Source: Mucilaginibacter sp. SMC90 (lineage in GTDB: Bacteria > Bacteroidota > Bacteroidia > Sphingobacteriales > Sphingobacteriaceae). Taken from it: a stretch of DNA of 64,000 bases. The stretch covers positions 7,316,001-7,380,000 of the forward strand of contig NZ_CP094527.1 in assembly GCF_022811725.1 (NCBI RefSeq), given 5' to 3'. A program made the translations under genes and the position numbers. The notes under the pieces are model-generated. The model did not search any database, was not told where the DNA came from, and saw only the letters and a list, made by a program, of their open reading frames with translations. Positions 36,001-43,368 of the stretch are shown here, in pieces. Positions within the stretch are counted from its first letter, which is position 1. Every line of letters begins with the position of its first letter.

Positions 36001-36489
36001 AGTTTCTGGATCGAAAGCAGCCCGGAAAAGGGATCAACTTTTTTCTTCCTACTGCCATTAAGCGGGCAGCAAAAGTTTTCAGACCTCTCGACAGATCAGC
36101 AAAGCTACTATGAAGGTAGTTTTATCTCCATCCGCTACCAGCCTGACGGCCACTTTATGGATGTGGACTGGAAAGGCTACCAGAACTATGACTCCGTAGT
36201 TCAAGGCTGCGAGATCTTGCTTGATCTGATGAAAAAGAATCAATGTTCACTGGTTTTAAATGATAACACTTCTGTCAAAGGTAACTGGTCGGAAGCGTCA
36301 GACTGGGGTGCAGAAGTTTGGTTCCCGGCGATGGCCAAAGCCGGCCTGAAGAAATTCGCCTGGATATATTCTCCAAGTACTTTCAGTCGCATTGCGGCAG
36401 GCAAAAGCCTGCCTTCCGAGTATGATACCGTACAGGTTGCCTTTTTTGAAGATAAGGAAACGGCTCTGCAATGGCTGTTATCCCGGTAG
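33043..36489 (+). CDS. Large multi-PAS histidine kinase with SpoIIAA-like C-terminus
   Basis: The 1148-residue cytoplasmic kinase starts at a GTG (no ATG in frame for over 100 codons). In order it has: a PAS-like sensor (TDWAATSLGKPESWPDSLR, about 15-160), a GAF-like region (about 165-310), coiled coil (310-370), two PAS domains (about 375-490 and 505-625), coiled coil, a PAS_3 (about 675-785), HisKA (SIASHELKTPLTTIKAFF, His798) and HATPase (GIGIPEEH, GLGLGLFIASEIV). The last about 140 residues are a SpoIIAA/STAS-like domain (VLNDNTSVKGNWSEASDW, WFPAMAKAGLKKFAWIYSP). There are no membrane spans. The stimulus is unknown. Confidence 0.9.
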   Translation: MDKEYAFLAGSGEHHDLIKRTDWAATSLGKPESWPDSLRSATSIVLNSGFPIAIYWGADFSLIYNEPWSTIPGQKHPWALGKPGAQVWAEIWGGLKEEFESVLYEGASYRRPDAPLYMHRFGYTEECYFDYTLSPIKAADGSVGGVFNAVIETSFRVVNDRRNQLLVTLMNRKNEARRLTESVQIVKDILETAHADIPCFAIYGIRNNDHATILAAAGWDVDRLVPVPDGHVHDIHLIYPDEISHFWPEPLVEAYAAPIAHGDAEMQGQFVCGISARKRFDKDYSLFIESAALHIGTILNNALAYELGQEFQNQQTLNEELGAANEELAAINEELNSTQENLYQLNAELEGRVHERTAELRIERDKLHRFFMNAPAGICILSGPQLVFELVNGPYQEFLPQRKLLGRPIFEALPEIEHQPIGDIIRNVYVSGEAYQGNELLVPLINPSGDLVERFFNFTYQPRTDPSGATDGIMVFAYDVTELVRARKHSEKVESDLRDLVMNSHYPLMILRGPEFIVEIANRPLADFWYKDLEEITGQKLMDILPELIDQPFPALLAHVYKTGEAYGQEEEIFYVESETGRLTKYISFYYDPIKSPDGHVNGIIVTASDITEMVKSRHLLQESYSEQQSLTEEVAATNEELVTTNEELSETQRLLEQTITGLKQSEERFRFLLNAVPQQVWTAKPDGALNYVNDVVCEDFGEHSNETIVGNGWRNYVHPDDLPGALEKWTRSLHNGREYLTEFRLLFADGNYYWHLSRALPLIEEDRIVLWVGTNTNIHQQKTNEFKKDEFISIASHELKTPLTTIKAFFQLTQREINQQPRIQPLIGKAQRQLDRLGRLIEDLLDVSRINAGKMVYHKEEFDFKLMLREVVESMQHTTNTHQIILDTDCQILYSGDQHRMEQVMVNLIGNAIKYSPDADQVIVRCAQENQNLIVSVEDFGIGIPEEHLKGLFDRFYRVDNSSARFQGLGLGLFIASEIVKRHGGSFWIESSPEKGSTFFFLLPLSGQQKFSDLSTDQQSYYEGSFISIRYQPDGHFMDVDWKGYQNYDSVVQGCEILLDLMKKNQCSLVLNDNTSVKGNWSEASDWGAEVWFPAMAKAGLKKFAWIYSPSTFSRIAAGKSLPSEYDTVQVAFFEDKETALQWLLSR

Positions 36490-36656
36490 ACAGTCTTTGC
36501 AAAAGTGTATGTTAAAAAGGATGTTTTAAAGCCATATGTATAGTTCATCCACTGGTAAAGCGACTCGTTTGCGTGTATGGTAGTTTGGAATAATTATTGC
36601 CCCCGGCATCAGGGAAAATAAGACAATAAAAGTAAAACTATATAGCTTTTTATACA

Positions 36657-38231
36657 TTGGATAGTTTACATAATGGGGAATTTAGTTTTTCAAACAACAC
36701 CTCTAAACAAGATTTTGAAATATTAACGAAGGCGCTCGATGCATCCCTGTCCGGCATTATAATCACTGATAACAGGCAACCCGACAATCCTATAATTTAC
36801 TGCAATAAAGCTTTTGAAGATATCACTGGTTACCAACGTTCCGAGATCATTGGCCACAATTGCCGTTTCTTGCAAAAGGACGACCGAGATCAGACAGCAC
36901 GGCATACTTTGCGTGACGCTATTGATAATGGCTCCAACCTGGTAGTAGACATTCGAAATTATAAAAAGGACGGAACGCTTTTTTGGAATGAATTATATAT
37001 GTCACCGATCAAAGACGTGGACAACAAGGTAAAGTACTTCATTGGCGTTCAAAATGACGTCACACGCCGCAAAAAAGCAGAAGACGAGGTTAAGTTTAAC
37101 CAGGCGAAAATGGAACAACGAATCTTGGAACGCACCAGAGACCTGCGTGAAAATGAAGAATATCTGGCCAGTATTGTGCAGACTGTTCGGGAGAGCCTGA
37201 TCGTGCTTTCGCCACATCTCAAAGTTTTGAGTGTCAACGATCATTTTATCAACACATTTAAAGTCACCCGTGAGGAAACTGAAGGTAAAAATCTGTACGA
37301 TCTTGGTAACGGACAATGGAATATACCAGAATTAAAAAAGTTGCTAGAACAGATCCTACCTACCAATAACCCGGTAACGGATTTTGAGGTGGCGCATGAT
37401 TTTCCACATATCGGTAAAAAGCTTATGCTGCTAAATGCGCACCGGATTGAACTGGAGGGTCAATTCAAAGACCGTATCTTGATAGCCATAGAAGATATTA
37501 CCGACCGGCGCGCTATCGAGCAGCGCAAAGATGATTTCCTGTCCATTGCCAGCCATGAGCTCAAAACTCCGTTGACAACCATCAAGGGCTATGTACAAAT
37601 TATTAACCGCATCATCAAAAACTACGACGATGAAAGACTTCGCGACTCGGTGGGTAAAACCAGCTTGTACGTGGATCGCCTTAACAACCTGATCGGGGAA
37701 CTGCTGGATGTTTCGCGCATACAGTCCGGCATGATTGAGTTGCACAAGGCGCAGTTTGACTTTGACCATATGATTCGAGAAACGGTGGAAAGTATCCAGC
37801 ATGGCAGCCGGACTCATGAGATCGTTTTAACCGGTCAGACAGGAGTCCAGTTTAACGGTGATGAATCTCACATTACCCAGGTGGTGACTAATCTTTTAAG
37901 CAATGCTATCAAGTATTCGCCTGATCATAAAGAAATCGGCGTACATCTCTCCGTGCTGAGCGGCTTTATCAAAGTCGCGGTGACCGATCACGGCGTTGGC
38001 ATTGCCAAGGATGAACAGGCTAAAGTATTTGACCGCTTCTATCGCGTGAGGGATGTGCAGCAAAAATTTCCCGGGATGGGTATCGGGCTTTATATCTGCG
38101 CTTCAATCGTCGCCAACCACAATGGTACGCTGTGGGTAGAAAGTGAACCCGGCAAAGGTTCGACTTTTAGCTTCACTTTACCACTGATTTCTAATGACAC
38201 CAATAATAATGGAGGTAATAATGCCCGCTAA
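36657..38231 (+). CDS. LOV-domain (blue-light) histidine kinase
   Basis: The 524-residue kinase starts at TTG (36657); a stop lies upstream in frame and no in-frame ATG is near. The first domain (about 20-135) is a photoactive LOV domain: GHNCRFLQ with the flavin-adduct Cys69, NYKKDGTLFWNELYMSPI and FIGVQNDVT, all key flavin-binding residues present. A coiled-coil linker, a second PAS (about 165-280), HisKA (FLSIASHELKTPLTTIKGY, His300) and HATPase (DHGVGIAKDE, GMGIGLYICASIV) follow. It is cytoplasmic. The single-domain response regulator overlaps its 3' end by 11 bp and is its likely partner. Confidence 0.93.
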   Translation: MDSLHNGEFSFSNNTSKQDFEILTKALDASLSGIIITDNRQPDNPIIYCNKAFEDITGYQRSEIIGHNCRFLQKDDRDQTARHTLRDAIDNGSNLVVDIRNYKKDGTLFWNELYMSPIKDVDNKVKYFIGVQNDVTRRKKAEDEVKFNQAKMEQRILERTRDLRENEEYLASIVQTVRESLIVLSPHLKVLSVNDHFINTFKVTREETEGKNLYDLGNGQWNIPELKKLLEQILPTNNPVTDFEVAHDFPHIGKKLMLLNAHRIELEGQFKDRILIAIEDITDRRAIEQRKDDFLSIASHELKTPLTTIKGYVQIINRIIKNYDDERLRDSVGKTSLYVDRLNNLIGELLDVSRIQSGMIELHKAQFDFDHMIRETVESIQHGSRTHEIVLTGQTGVQFNGDESHITQVVTNLLSNAIKYSPDHKEIGVHLSVLSGFIKVAVTDHGVGIAKDEQAKVFDRFYRVRDVQQKFPGMGIGLYICASIVANHNGTLWVESEPGKGSTFSFTLPLISNDTNNNGGNNAR

Positions 38232-38586
38232 GATACTGATCTGTGATGACGATGAGGGCATACTGGACCTCGTGGAATTAGTATTAAAAGAAGAAGGATA
38301 TGAAGTGATTCCTGAGATGAACAGTCTTAACGTAGCCGGCCTGGTAGGCAGCGAACACCCTGACCTGGTGGTACTCGACTTGTGGATGCCGGTTTTGTCC
38401 GGTGACCAGGTATTAAGGAATCTAAGAAACGATCCTGCTACAAAAAATCTTCCAGTTATGGTTATCTCCGCCAGCGGGGATGGAAAAACGATAGCAATGA
38501 ATGCGGGTGCTAATGATTTTATACCTAAACCATTTGACCTCGATCATTTACTCGGACGTGTAAAAGCTTTACTTGAAGCAGCTTGA
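38221..38586 (+). CDS. Single-domain response regulator
   Basis: The protein of about 121 residues is a CheY-like receiver with no output domain: acidic triad DDD at 9-11, phospho-acceptor Asp53 (VVLDLWMP), Thr/Ser position VISASGD and Lys in FIPKPFD. The ATG at 38221 is preceded by GGAGGTAAT, a good ribosome site; the longer reading from 38194 is unlikely. It overlaps the LOV kinase and should receive its phosphate, passing it on by protein-protein contact or a phosphorelay. Confidence 0.92.
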   Translation: MPAKILICDDDEGILDLVELVLKEEGYEVIPEMNSLNVAGLVGSEHPDLVVLDLWMPVLSGDQVLRNLRNDPATKNLPVMVISASGDGKTIAMNAGANDFIPKPFDLDHLLGRVKALLEAA

Positions 38587-39268
38587 CAATGTTTCCAGGA
38601 CGTATATACCTAATGCCTAAATAACTATTAGATTGAAGTTGTTAAAGCTTACTCAACTATTAACTCATATATTATGACTATTGAAAGTGATTCACTCCAA
38701 TAACGTTTTGAAGATGATCGATTACCTCATCTTTTTTCCTGCTCCGCATCCTTCCACAGGCTATCAAGCTGATCTTCATTTCAGACACTGCAAATAATCT
38801 CCCGGCGCAAACCCATCCCGTCCTGGAAACCGGGATGCTGCGGTTGCTGATCAACCTTTTCATTGGTTTGAGTTTCAGGATCGGGCTTTACAATACCGTC
38901 CCCCCCGTATTTGCGTGGATAAAGCCATCTACTCTTGTAATTTCAACTATCTCAACATATGCCTTCACCTTAATTTCTTGAATTTCCTAAAATGTTTCTA
39001 TCAACTCGATTACTTTGCTGACAAGTGAGGGACCTTGCATGGTTGTGAAAGGTATGAATGTTTTGCGATGAACAAAATCTCTGGAGATAGTTTAATATAC
39101 AATCAAGGCCGGTGCTGATATTTTATTTTGCTTTTCATCAGCAATCCGTGCATATTATCAGCAATCATAAATATTGTAGATATGGCGCAAAACTGTGAAG
39201 CATTTAAAAAACTGACGTAATTAAAATAATTTGAATTAGATTAGTGTCCGCTAATTTTAAAATCATAC
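38587..39268. other. Intergenic region with gene debris
   Basis: No intact gene. On the plus strand around 38770-38960 a stretch reads as protein (HPVLETGMLRLLINLFIGLS, then FRIGLYNTVPPVFAWIKP) in a frame without a start, probably the remains of a membrane protein. A tentative XRE promoter lies at the end of the region. Confidence 0.4.
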
Positions 39269-39679
39269 TTGAGAACACTCGGAGAAAATATTCGTAAACT
39301 GCGACGACAACGGAACTGGAGTCAGGAAGATGTGGCGAGACGTCTGAACATCTCAATTCCTGCATTTTCAAAAATTGAAACGGGCGTTACAGACATCAAT
39401 TTGTCCAGGCTGAAGGCAATCGCGAAAATCTTCGATCTTTCAGTCATTGAATTGCTGAGCTATCATGATCCTGCTTACGGATTCCATAGTACCAGGCTGG
39501 ACGTGCTCAATAAAAAGTTAAGATCGAGGGAAATCGAGGTCGTTGATCTCCAGAAAAAGGTTATTAGCCTTTTTGAAGAGGTGCGAATTCGAAAAATGGA
39601 AGAGTCTCCTAAAAGCCTGGATTCGCAAAAATCTACTGCAAATTATACGGAAGGCAAATTTAACCAGGACATCAAATAG
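39269..39679 (+). CDS. XRE-family transcriptional regulator
   Basis: The 136-residue protein has a helix-turn-helix at about residues 5-65 (NIRKLRRQRNWSQEDVARRL, IPAFSKIETGVTDINLSRL), then a coiled-coil region (residues 78-110, LDVLNKKLRSREIEVVDLQK) and a polar tail. The start is TTG at 39269, in ACTTGAGAACACTC; no ATG is near. Proteins of this arrangement are common in Bacteroidota and probably bind DNA as dimers. Targets are unknown. Confidence 0.8.
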   Translation: MRTLGENIRKLRRQRNWSQEDVARRLNISIPAFSKIETGVTDINLSRLKAIAKIFDLSVIELLSYHDPAYGFHSTRLDVLNKKLRSREIEVVDLQKKVISLFEEVRIRKMEESPKSLDSQKSTANYTEGKFNQDIK

Positions 39680-40151
39680 ATCAGTTCGATTTTTTACGGT
39701 TCAAATCTTATGTTTAAATTAATTTAACCCTGAAGGCTCATATAGAACTGGCTGTATACAAAAATTAATAAAGAGAATTTTTGATTTAGAAAAGTACCTG
39801 TCACCGCAGCGCGGACGGCCAAAGCTTATTTTTGTTACAACAAAACATAATGATCAACAAAAGTAAGCAGGTAGTTTTTTTTATGAAAAATGAATTGATC
39901 AATATTTTGCGCTTTTCTGTTCCAACCTGCCAATGAAAAGAGATTAGGGTGAAAATCATGGAATGAGCGCTTTGAAGATAAATGTTTTTGTGTTTGAATC
40001 TCTAACGATTAGCCCCGCAAATCATCCATCCTTGTAGCCATTAGCACACAGCTGACCTTTTTTTTTGTTCGGATTCGATCGCACTGAACAGGCTGTCAAA
40101 GCCGGATGTTGATCCGGCCGCACACGGCACGGATATTGACTGCTTCGGATT
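39680..40151. other. Intergenic region, no gene seen
   Basis: AT-rich DNA without a supported gene or strong structure. Confidence 0.5.
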
Positions 40152-40616
40152 ATGGATCAATTTTCAAAAACGGCGATAACCGGTATCGCGGGAACTACGG
40201 TCATGACAGCCGGCAGCCAGCTCATGTCCGTTTTATTTCAGGAGAACTTCAGAGAACCTGATCACCTGGAAACTTTGATCAGCCGACTGGTACCTCAGTT
40301 ATCGCATAAAGCGAAAACAATTGCCGGCTGGGGCGCGCATTATGCCATGGGGCTGGTTTTTGCCGCTATCTATGTGGAGTTATGGGAACACCGTAAGATC
40401 AAACACACCTTAAGAAACGGGTTGATCCTCGGTACGCTCAGCGGAATACTGGGTTACCTGATCTGGAAAGCAACTTTCAAAGCGCATCCATTGGCGCCCT
40501 GGATAAACTATAGCCACTATTACCTGCAAAGGATTCCGGCCCACATCGTTTTTGCTGTGGCTGCCACCATAGCTTATCAAATGACACTGGCTTCTGAAGA
40601 AACCAAAACTGCATAA
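40152..40616 (+). CDS. Small four-helix membrane protein (YagU/DUF1440-like)
   Basis: The 154-residue protein has four hydrophobic helices (about 7-27, 60-78, 93-112, 130-148) and Gly-rich turns (ITGIAGTTVMTAGSQLM, WGAHYAMGLVFAAIYVE, LGTLSGILGYLIW, HIVFAVAATIAYQM). This is the pattern of the YagU/DUF1440-type inner-membrane proteins, some of which are linked to acid resistance. The assignment is from pattern and not certain. Confidence 0.65.
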   Translation: MDQFSKTAITGIAGTTVMTAGSQLMSVLFQENFREPDHLETLISRLVPQLSHKAKTIAGWGAHYAMGLVFAAIYVELWEHRKIKHTLRNGLILGTLSGILGYLIWKATFKAHPLAPWINYSHYYLQRIPAHIVFAVAATIAYQMTLASEETKTA

Positions 40617-41270
40617 AATTGTCAAAATTTCATTATCTGCACCGGGTGTGCAACCTGAACAATCTATAAGAACGGCTGCAGCAGCATACTGTCCCATGCG
40701 GTCCTGCCGGCGGTGGAAAGACACTTATTTTTTGAGAGATCGCGCGCCATTTTATTATCTAATATTCAAAGAAGATTATCTTACTCACCTACCGCGTGAT
40801 TTGTGCACGCAGACTTCTGGCGCATTAAAAGGCCTTGCATACGTATTAAGGCGACCGGCAAAGTTGTTAAAACTCTCCGCGCGAAAATTATACCTGCCAT
40901 GTGGCCATGATAGAATCTTTCAATAACCGGATCGACAGCGGTTTCGTTGGTCCCGCCGACATCGGCCTGTTCATTATCGATTAATTACATCATTACTCCT
41001 TTCATGAACTATTGAGCAAGTCCAAGCAGATAATGGCGGTAAAAACCCTATTTAAAAAGCTGTGATGAAGATCGTCAACCGCCTCGCCCTGCACCGAATA
41101 GCAGGGTCGCCTGTTGATCCTGAAATTTTGACTTTGCTGCTGAAAAAATTGCAGGCGGAAACTGAAAAATTTTCAGTGCCGGGCGGTTGGCACGCTGCTT
41201 GATCTCAATACATAGTTTAATTAACAATTGACATTAATTTTTTAGAGTAAAATTTAAAGGAGAAAAGGCC
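40617..41270. other. Region between membrane protein and hsp20
   Basis: Mostly non-coding. A 45-codon frame at 41065-41202 (MKIVNRLALHRIAGSPVDPE) has protein-like composition but no strong ribosome site. The hsp20 ribosome site AAAGGAGA lies at 41257-41264. Confidence 0.4.
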
Positions 41271-41711
41271 ATGACCTTAGTTAAATTCAACAACAACAAC
41301 CGTAACAACACATTATTGCCAGGCTTTAATGATGTTTTCGAATCGATCTTCAACGACACCTTTTTCAACGACCGCATGATCACCCGCGTACCGGCGGTTA
41401 ACATCAGCGAGAGCGAGAACAGCTACCATGTTGAACTGGCTGCACCGGGATTGAAAAAAGAAGATTTTAAACTGAACTTGGAACGCAACCAGCTCACCAT
41501 TTCGGTAGAGCAGCAGTCGGAGCAAAATGACAGCCAAAAGAGCTATAACAAGCGCGAATACAGTTACAGTTCATTCGTGCGTTCCTTCACGCTGCCGGAC
41601 AGCGCTGATCACAGCCAGATCGACGCATCGTATACCGACGGTATCCTGCACATCGATATTGCCAAACGCGAAGAAGCTAAAGCGGTGCGCCGCCAGATCG
41701 AGATCAAATAA
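41271..41711 (+). CDS. Small heat-shock protein Hsp20 (alpha-crystallin)
   Basis: The 146-residue protein has an alpha-crystallin domain at about residues 40-135 (VELAAPGLKKEDFKLNLERN, FVRSFTLPDSADHSQIDASY, DGILHIDIAKRE) and a C-terminal extension VRRQIEIK, with an I-x-I-like end that binds neighbours in the oligomer. The N-terminus is rich in Asn and Phe (VKFNNNNRNN, FESIFNDTFFNDRM). It is an ATP-independent holdase that prevents aggregation of stressed proteins. Two small genes follow in the same direction. Confidence 0.95.
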   Translation: MTLVKFNNNNRNNTLLPGFNDVFESIFNDTFFNDRMITRVPAVNISESENSYHVELAAPGLKKEDFKLNLERNQLTISVEQQSEQNDSQKSYNKREYSYSSFVRSFTLPDSADHSQIDASYTDGILHIDIAKREEAKAVRRQIEIK

Positions 41712-41772
41712 GTGTAATAGTTTTTTAATGCAAGAGCTCCTGCGACAGGGGCTCTTGGTGTTTAACACGACT

Positions 41773-42066
41773 ATGAAAACACAATTTTATATCCTGCTGA
41801 GCCTGAAAACGCCGCAGGGATTTACAGATTACGGGCAGTACTTTTTCGGCAATGACCGGTCGGCGGCCTACGGCTTGTTCCGGCAGCTGAAAGGGGCTGA
41901 GCAGCTCAGGGACGTCTGCCTGCTGCATATTGACCTCATGGAAACGGTAAATGACTTACCGGTAAAGATCAAGACGATCTGCTGCACGCTGGACGAGCTT
42001 GGCCACAATTGCAAGCTGATCGCCAGGGAGATCTTCCGGTTAAAAAACCTGGAGGAAATGGCATGA
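41773..42066 (+). CDS. Hypothetical protein downstream of hsp20
   Basis: The 97-residue protein (MKTQFYILLSLKTPQGFTDY, LRDVCLLHIDLMETVNDLP, IAREIFRLKNLEEM) is soluble, alpha/beta, without known motif. It starts 61 bp after hsp20 and overlaps the next gene by ATGA. Related proteins recur near heat-shock genes in Mucilaginibacter-type genomes, as far as I recall, but have no assigned role. Confidence 0.6.
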   Translation: MKTQFYILLSLKTPQGFTDYGQYFFGNDRSAAYGLFRQLKGAEQLRDVCLLHIDLMETVNDLPVKIKTICCTLDELGHNCKLIAREIFRLKNLEEMA

Positions 42067-42263
42067 AGAACAAAAATATCCCGGGGGCGCTGGCTGTAGC
42101 GCTTGCCTTACTGGCACTGCTGCTGTGGGCCGGAATGCAATGGCTATCTCACCGGCAACTGCCCGCCGGGCTGAAAGACCTGCCGGGTATCAGCTTCATC
42201 ATTTGGTTCGCTATGATCCTGCTTCGTGGCGGCAGTGACGATGATTGGGCGGGACAAATGTAA
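42063..42263 (+). CDS. Small membrane protein, source-type copy of a duplicated 3' end
   Basis: The 66-residue protein has a transmembrane helix (ALAVALALLALLLWAGMQWL) and a second hydrophobic stretch (ISFIIWFAMILLRG), then an acidic end (SDDDWAGQM). It overlaps the preceding gene by ATGA. Its last 40 codons and 3' flank (42145-42268) are duplicated at 49557-49680, where they interrupt the exonuclease gene. The frame is complete here, so this is probably the original. Confidence 0.6.
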   Translation: MKNKNIPGALAVALALLALLLWAGMQWLSHRQLPAGLKDLPGISFIIWFAMILLRGGSDDDWAGQM

Positions 42264-42268
42264 GGTAG
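42145..42268 (+). repeat. 124-bp direct repeat, copy 1
   Basis: Same length and orientation as 49557-49680, with 8 mismatches that I count (about 94 percent identity). Both copies end in TAAGGTAG, and weaker similarity continues for some 25 bp. Confidence 0.9.
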
Positions 42269-42312
42269 CAAGATCCAAGAAGCAGAGCATCGGTTTGAGC
42301 ATTTTGTTTCAA

Positions 42313-42559
42313 ACAATTCCGTAACATACCACCAGCGCTCCGGCGAGATCTTGGGATGTTAACCCAGGTCCAGCACCGGCCATTCGACCGTGGCGGTTTG
42401 GCCGATAGAAATCGTGGGCATACCATGCCGGTTGGGTTTACCCGAGCCTTTCGGCAGGTCATCCGCCATCGAGGGCGTAGCCTGCATTTACTGCTCGAAG
42501 CGCGCTTTGAGTTTCATCCGCGCTTCAACGATGCGTTCCAATTTTTCAGGATCTTCCAT
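42313..42559 (-). pseudogene. N-terminal fragment of a molybdopterin-dependent oxidoreductase
   Basis: On the minus strand one frame reads MEDPEKLERIVEARMKLKAR, FEQ, a TAA, then MQATPSMADDLPKGSGKPNR, HGMPTISIGQTATVEWPVLD, LG, a second TAA, and HPKISPERWW. This is the start of a sulfite-oxidase-like molybdopterin enzyme (the family motif is DDLPKGSGKPNRHGMPT). It carries two in-frame stops and is then truncated. It lies 8 bp downstream of the luciferase-like gene fragment, and the two were probably an operon. Confidence 0.65.
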
Positions 42560-42567
42560 ACGCTAAT

Positions 42568-43130
42568 TTAAGCATTTAATGCATCTGCCAGCAAGCGGTA
42601 GGATTTAAGCCGTGCCTGCTGGTCGTAAATATGCGATGTAGCCATCAGTTCATTGATGCCGGTGCGGCTGATAAAGTCATTTAATTGTGTTTGCACCGTG
42701 GCCTTGCTGCCGAAAAAGGAATAGGCCAGCATCTGCATAGCGGCTTCGCGTTCGGCCGCGCTCCAGATACCGTCCATACTGTCCACCGGTGCCGGTAAAG
42801 GCTGCCTTCTGCCGGTAATGATGCCTTTGAACAATTGTTGCAAAGAGGTGGCTAAGTATTGCGCTTCAGCATCGGTATCGGCCGCGACCACATTAACGCA
42901 GGCCATCACGTAAGGTTCGGCTAAATGCCGGGAGGGTTTGAAGGTATTTCGGTAAAGCTCGATGGCCTGTAAAAAATAGGCTGGTGCGAAGTGGCTGGCA
43001 AAAGCGTAAGGCAGGCCTTTAGCGGCCGCCAGTTTGGCGCTATCCAGGCTGGAACCGAGTATCCAGATCGGGATATCCAGGCCTTCACCCGGAACGGCAG
43101 TTTGAGCCAGGACGAAAGGATCAGATGCAG
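42568..43130 (-). pseudogene. C-terminal fragment of an LLM-class flavin monooxygenase
   Basis: Residues from about VPGEGLDIPIWILGSSLDSA to RLLADALNA give the last 180-190 residues of a bacterial luciferase-like (LLM-class) flavin-dependent oxidoreductase, including YAFASHFAPAYFLQAIELYR. A full member has about 330 residues, so the N-terminal half is missing. At about 43110-43140 the sequence changes to the tail of a kinase on the other strand, which marks a recombination or deletion junction. Confidence 0.75.
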
Positions 43131-43368
43131 AGTCAGTGATGAAGGGATCGGTGTGCCGGCGGCGCGCCAGCAACTGATCTTTGAAAAGTTTTCACGGGGG
43201 CATGACGCCTCGCAAAAATATGCCGGACTGGGCCTCGGCCTTTTTATTTCCCGGCAGATCGTCCGGCGGCACGACGGTGAGATCGGTCTGACCAGTTCCC
43301 CCGGCCAGGGTACCACAGCCTGGTTCGAACTGCCGCTTATTCACTTTCGTCAGGCGCCGGGTATTTAG
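43130..43368 (+). pseudogene. C-terminal fragment of a histidine kinase (HATPase)
   Basis: The plus-strand frame gives VSDEGIGVPAARQQLIFEKF, then GLGLGLFISRQIVRRHDGEI and a TTAWFELPL end, which are the G1 and G2 boxes and tail of a HATPase domain. The HisKA and sensor parts are absent. The fragment is joined to the reversed LLM monooxygenase remnant on its left, and its end overlaps the PAS gene that runs in the opposite direction. Confidence 0.75.

Noticed and set aside
41215..41264. Sigma-70-like TTGACA promoter upstream of hsp20
   Set aside because: Bacteroidota promoters follow a different -33/-7 pattern and the spacing (about 14 bp) is too short, so I do not call it.
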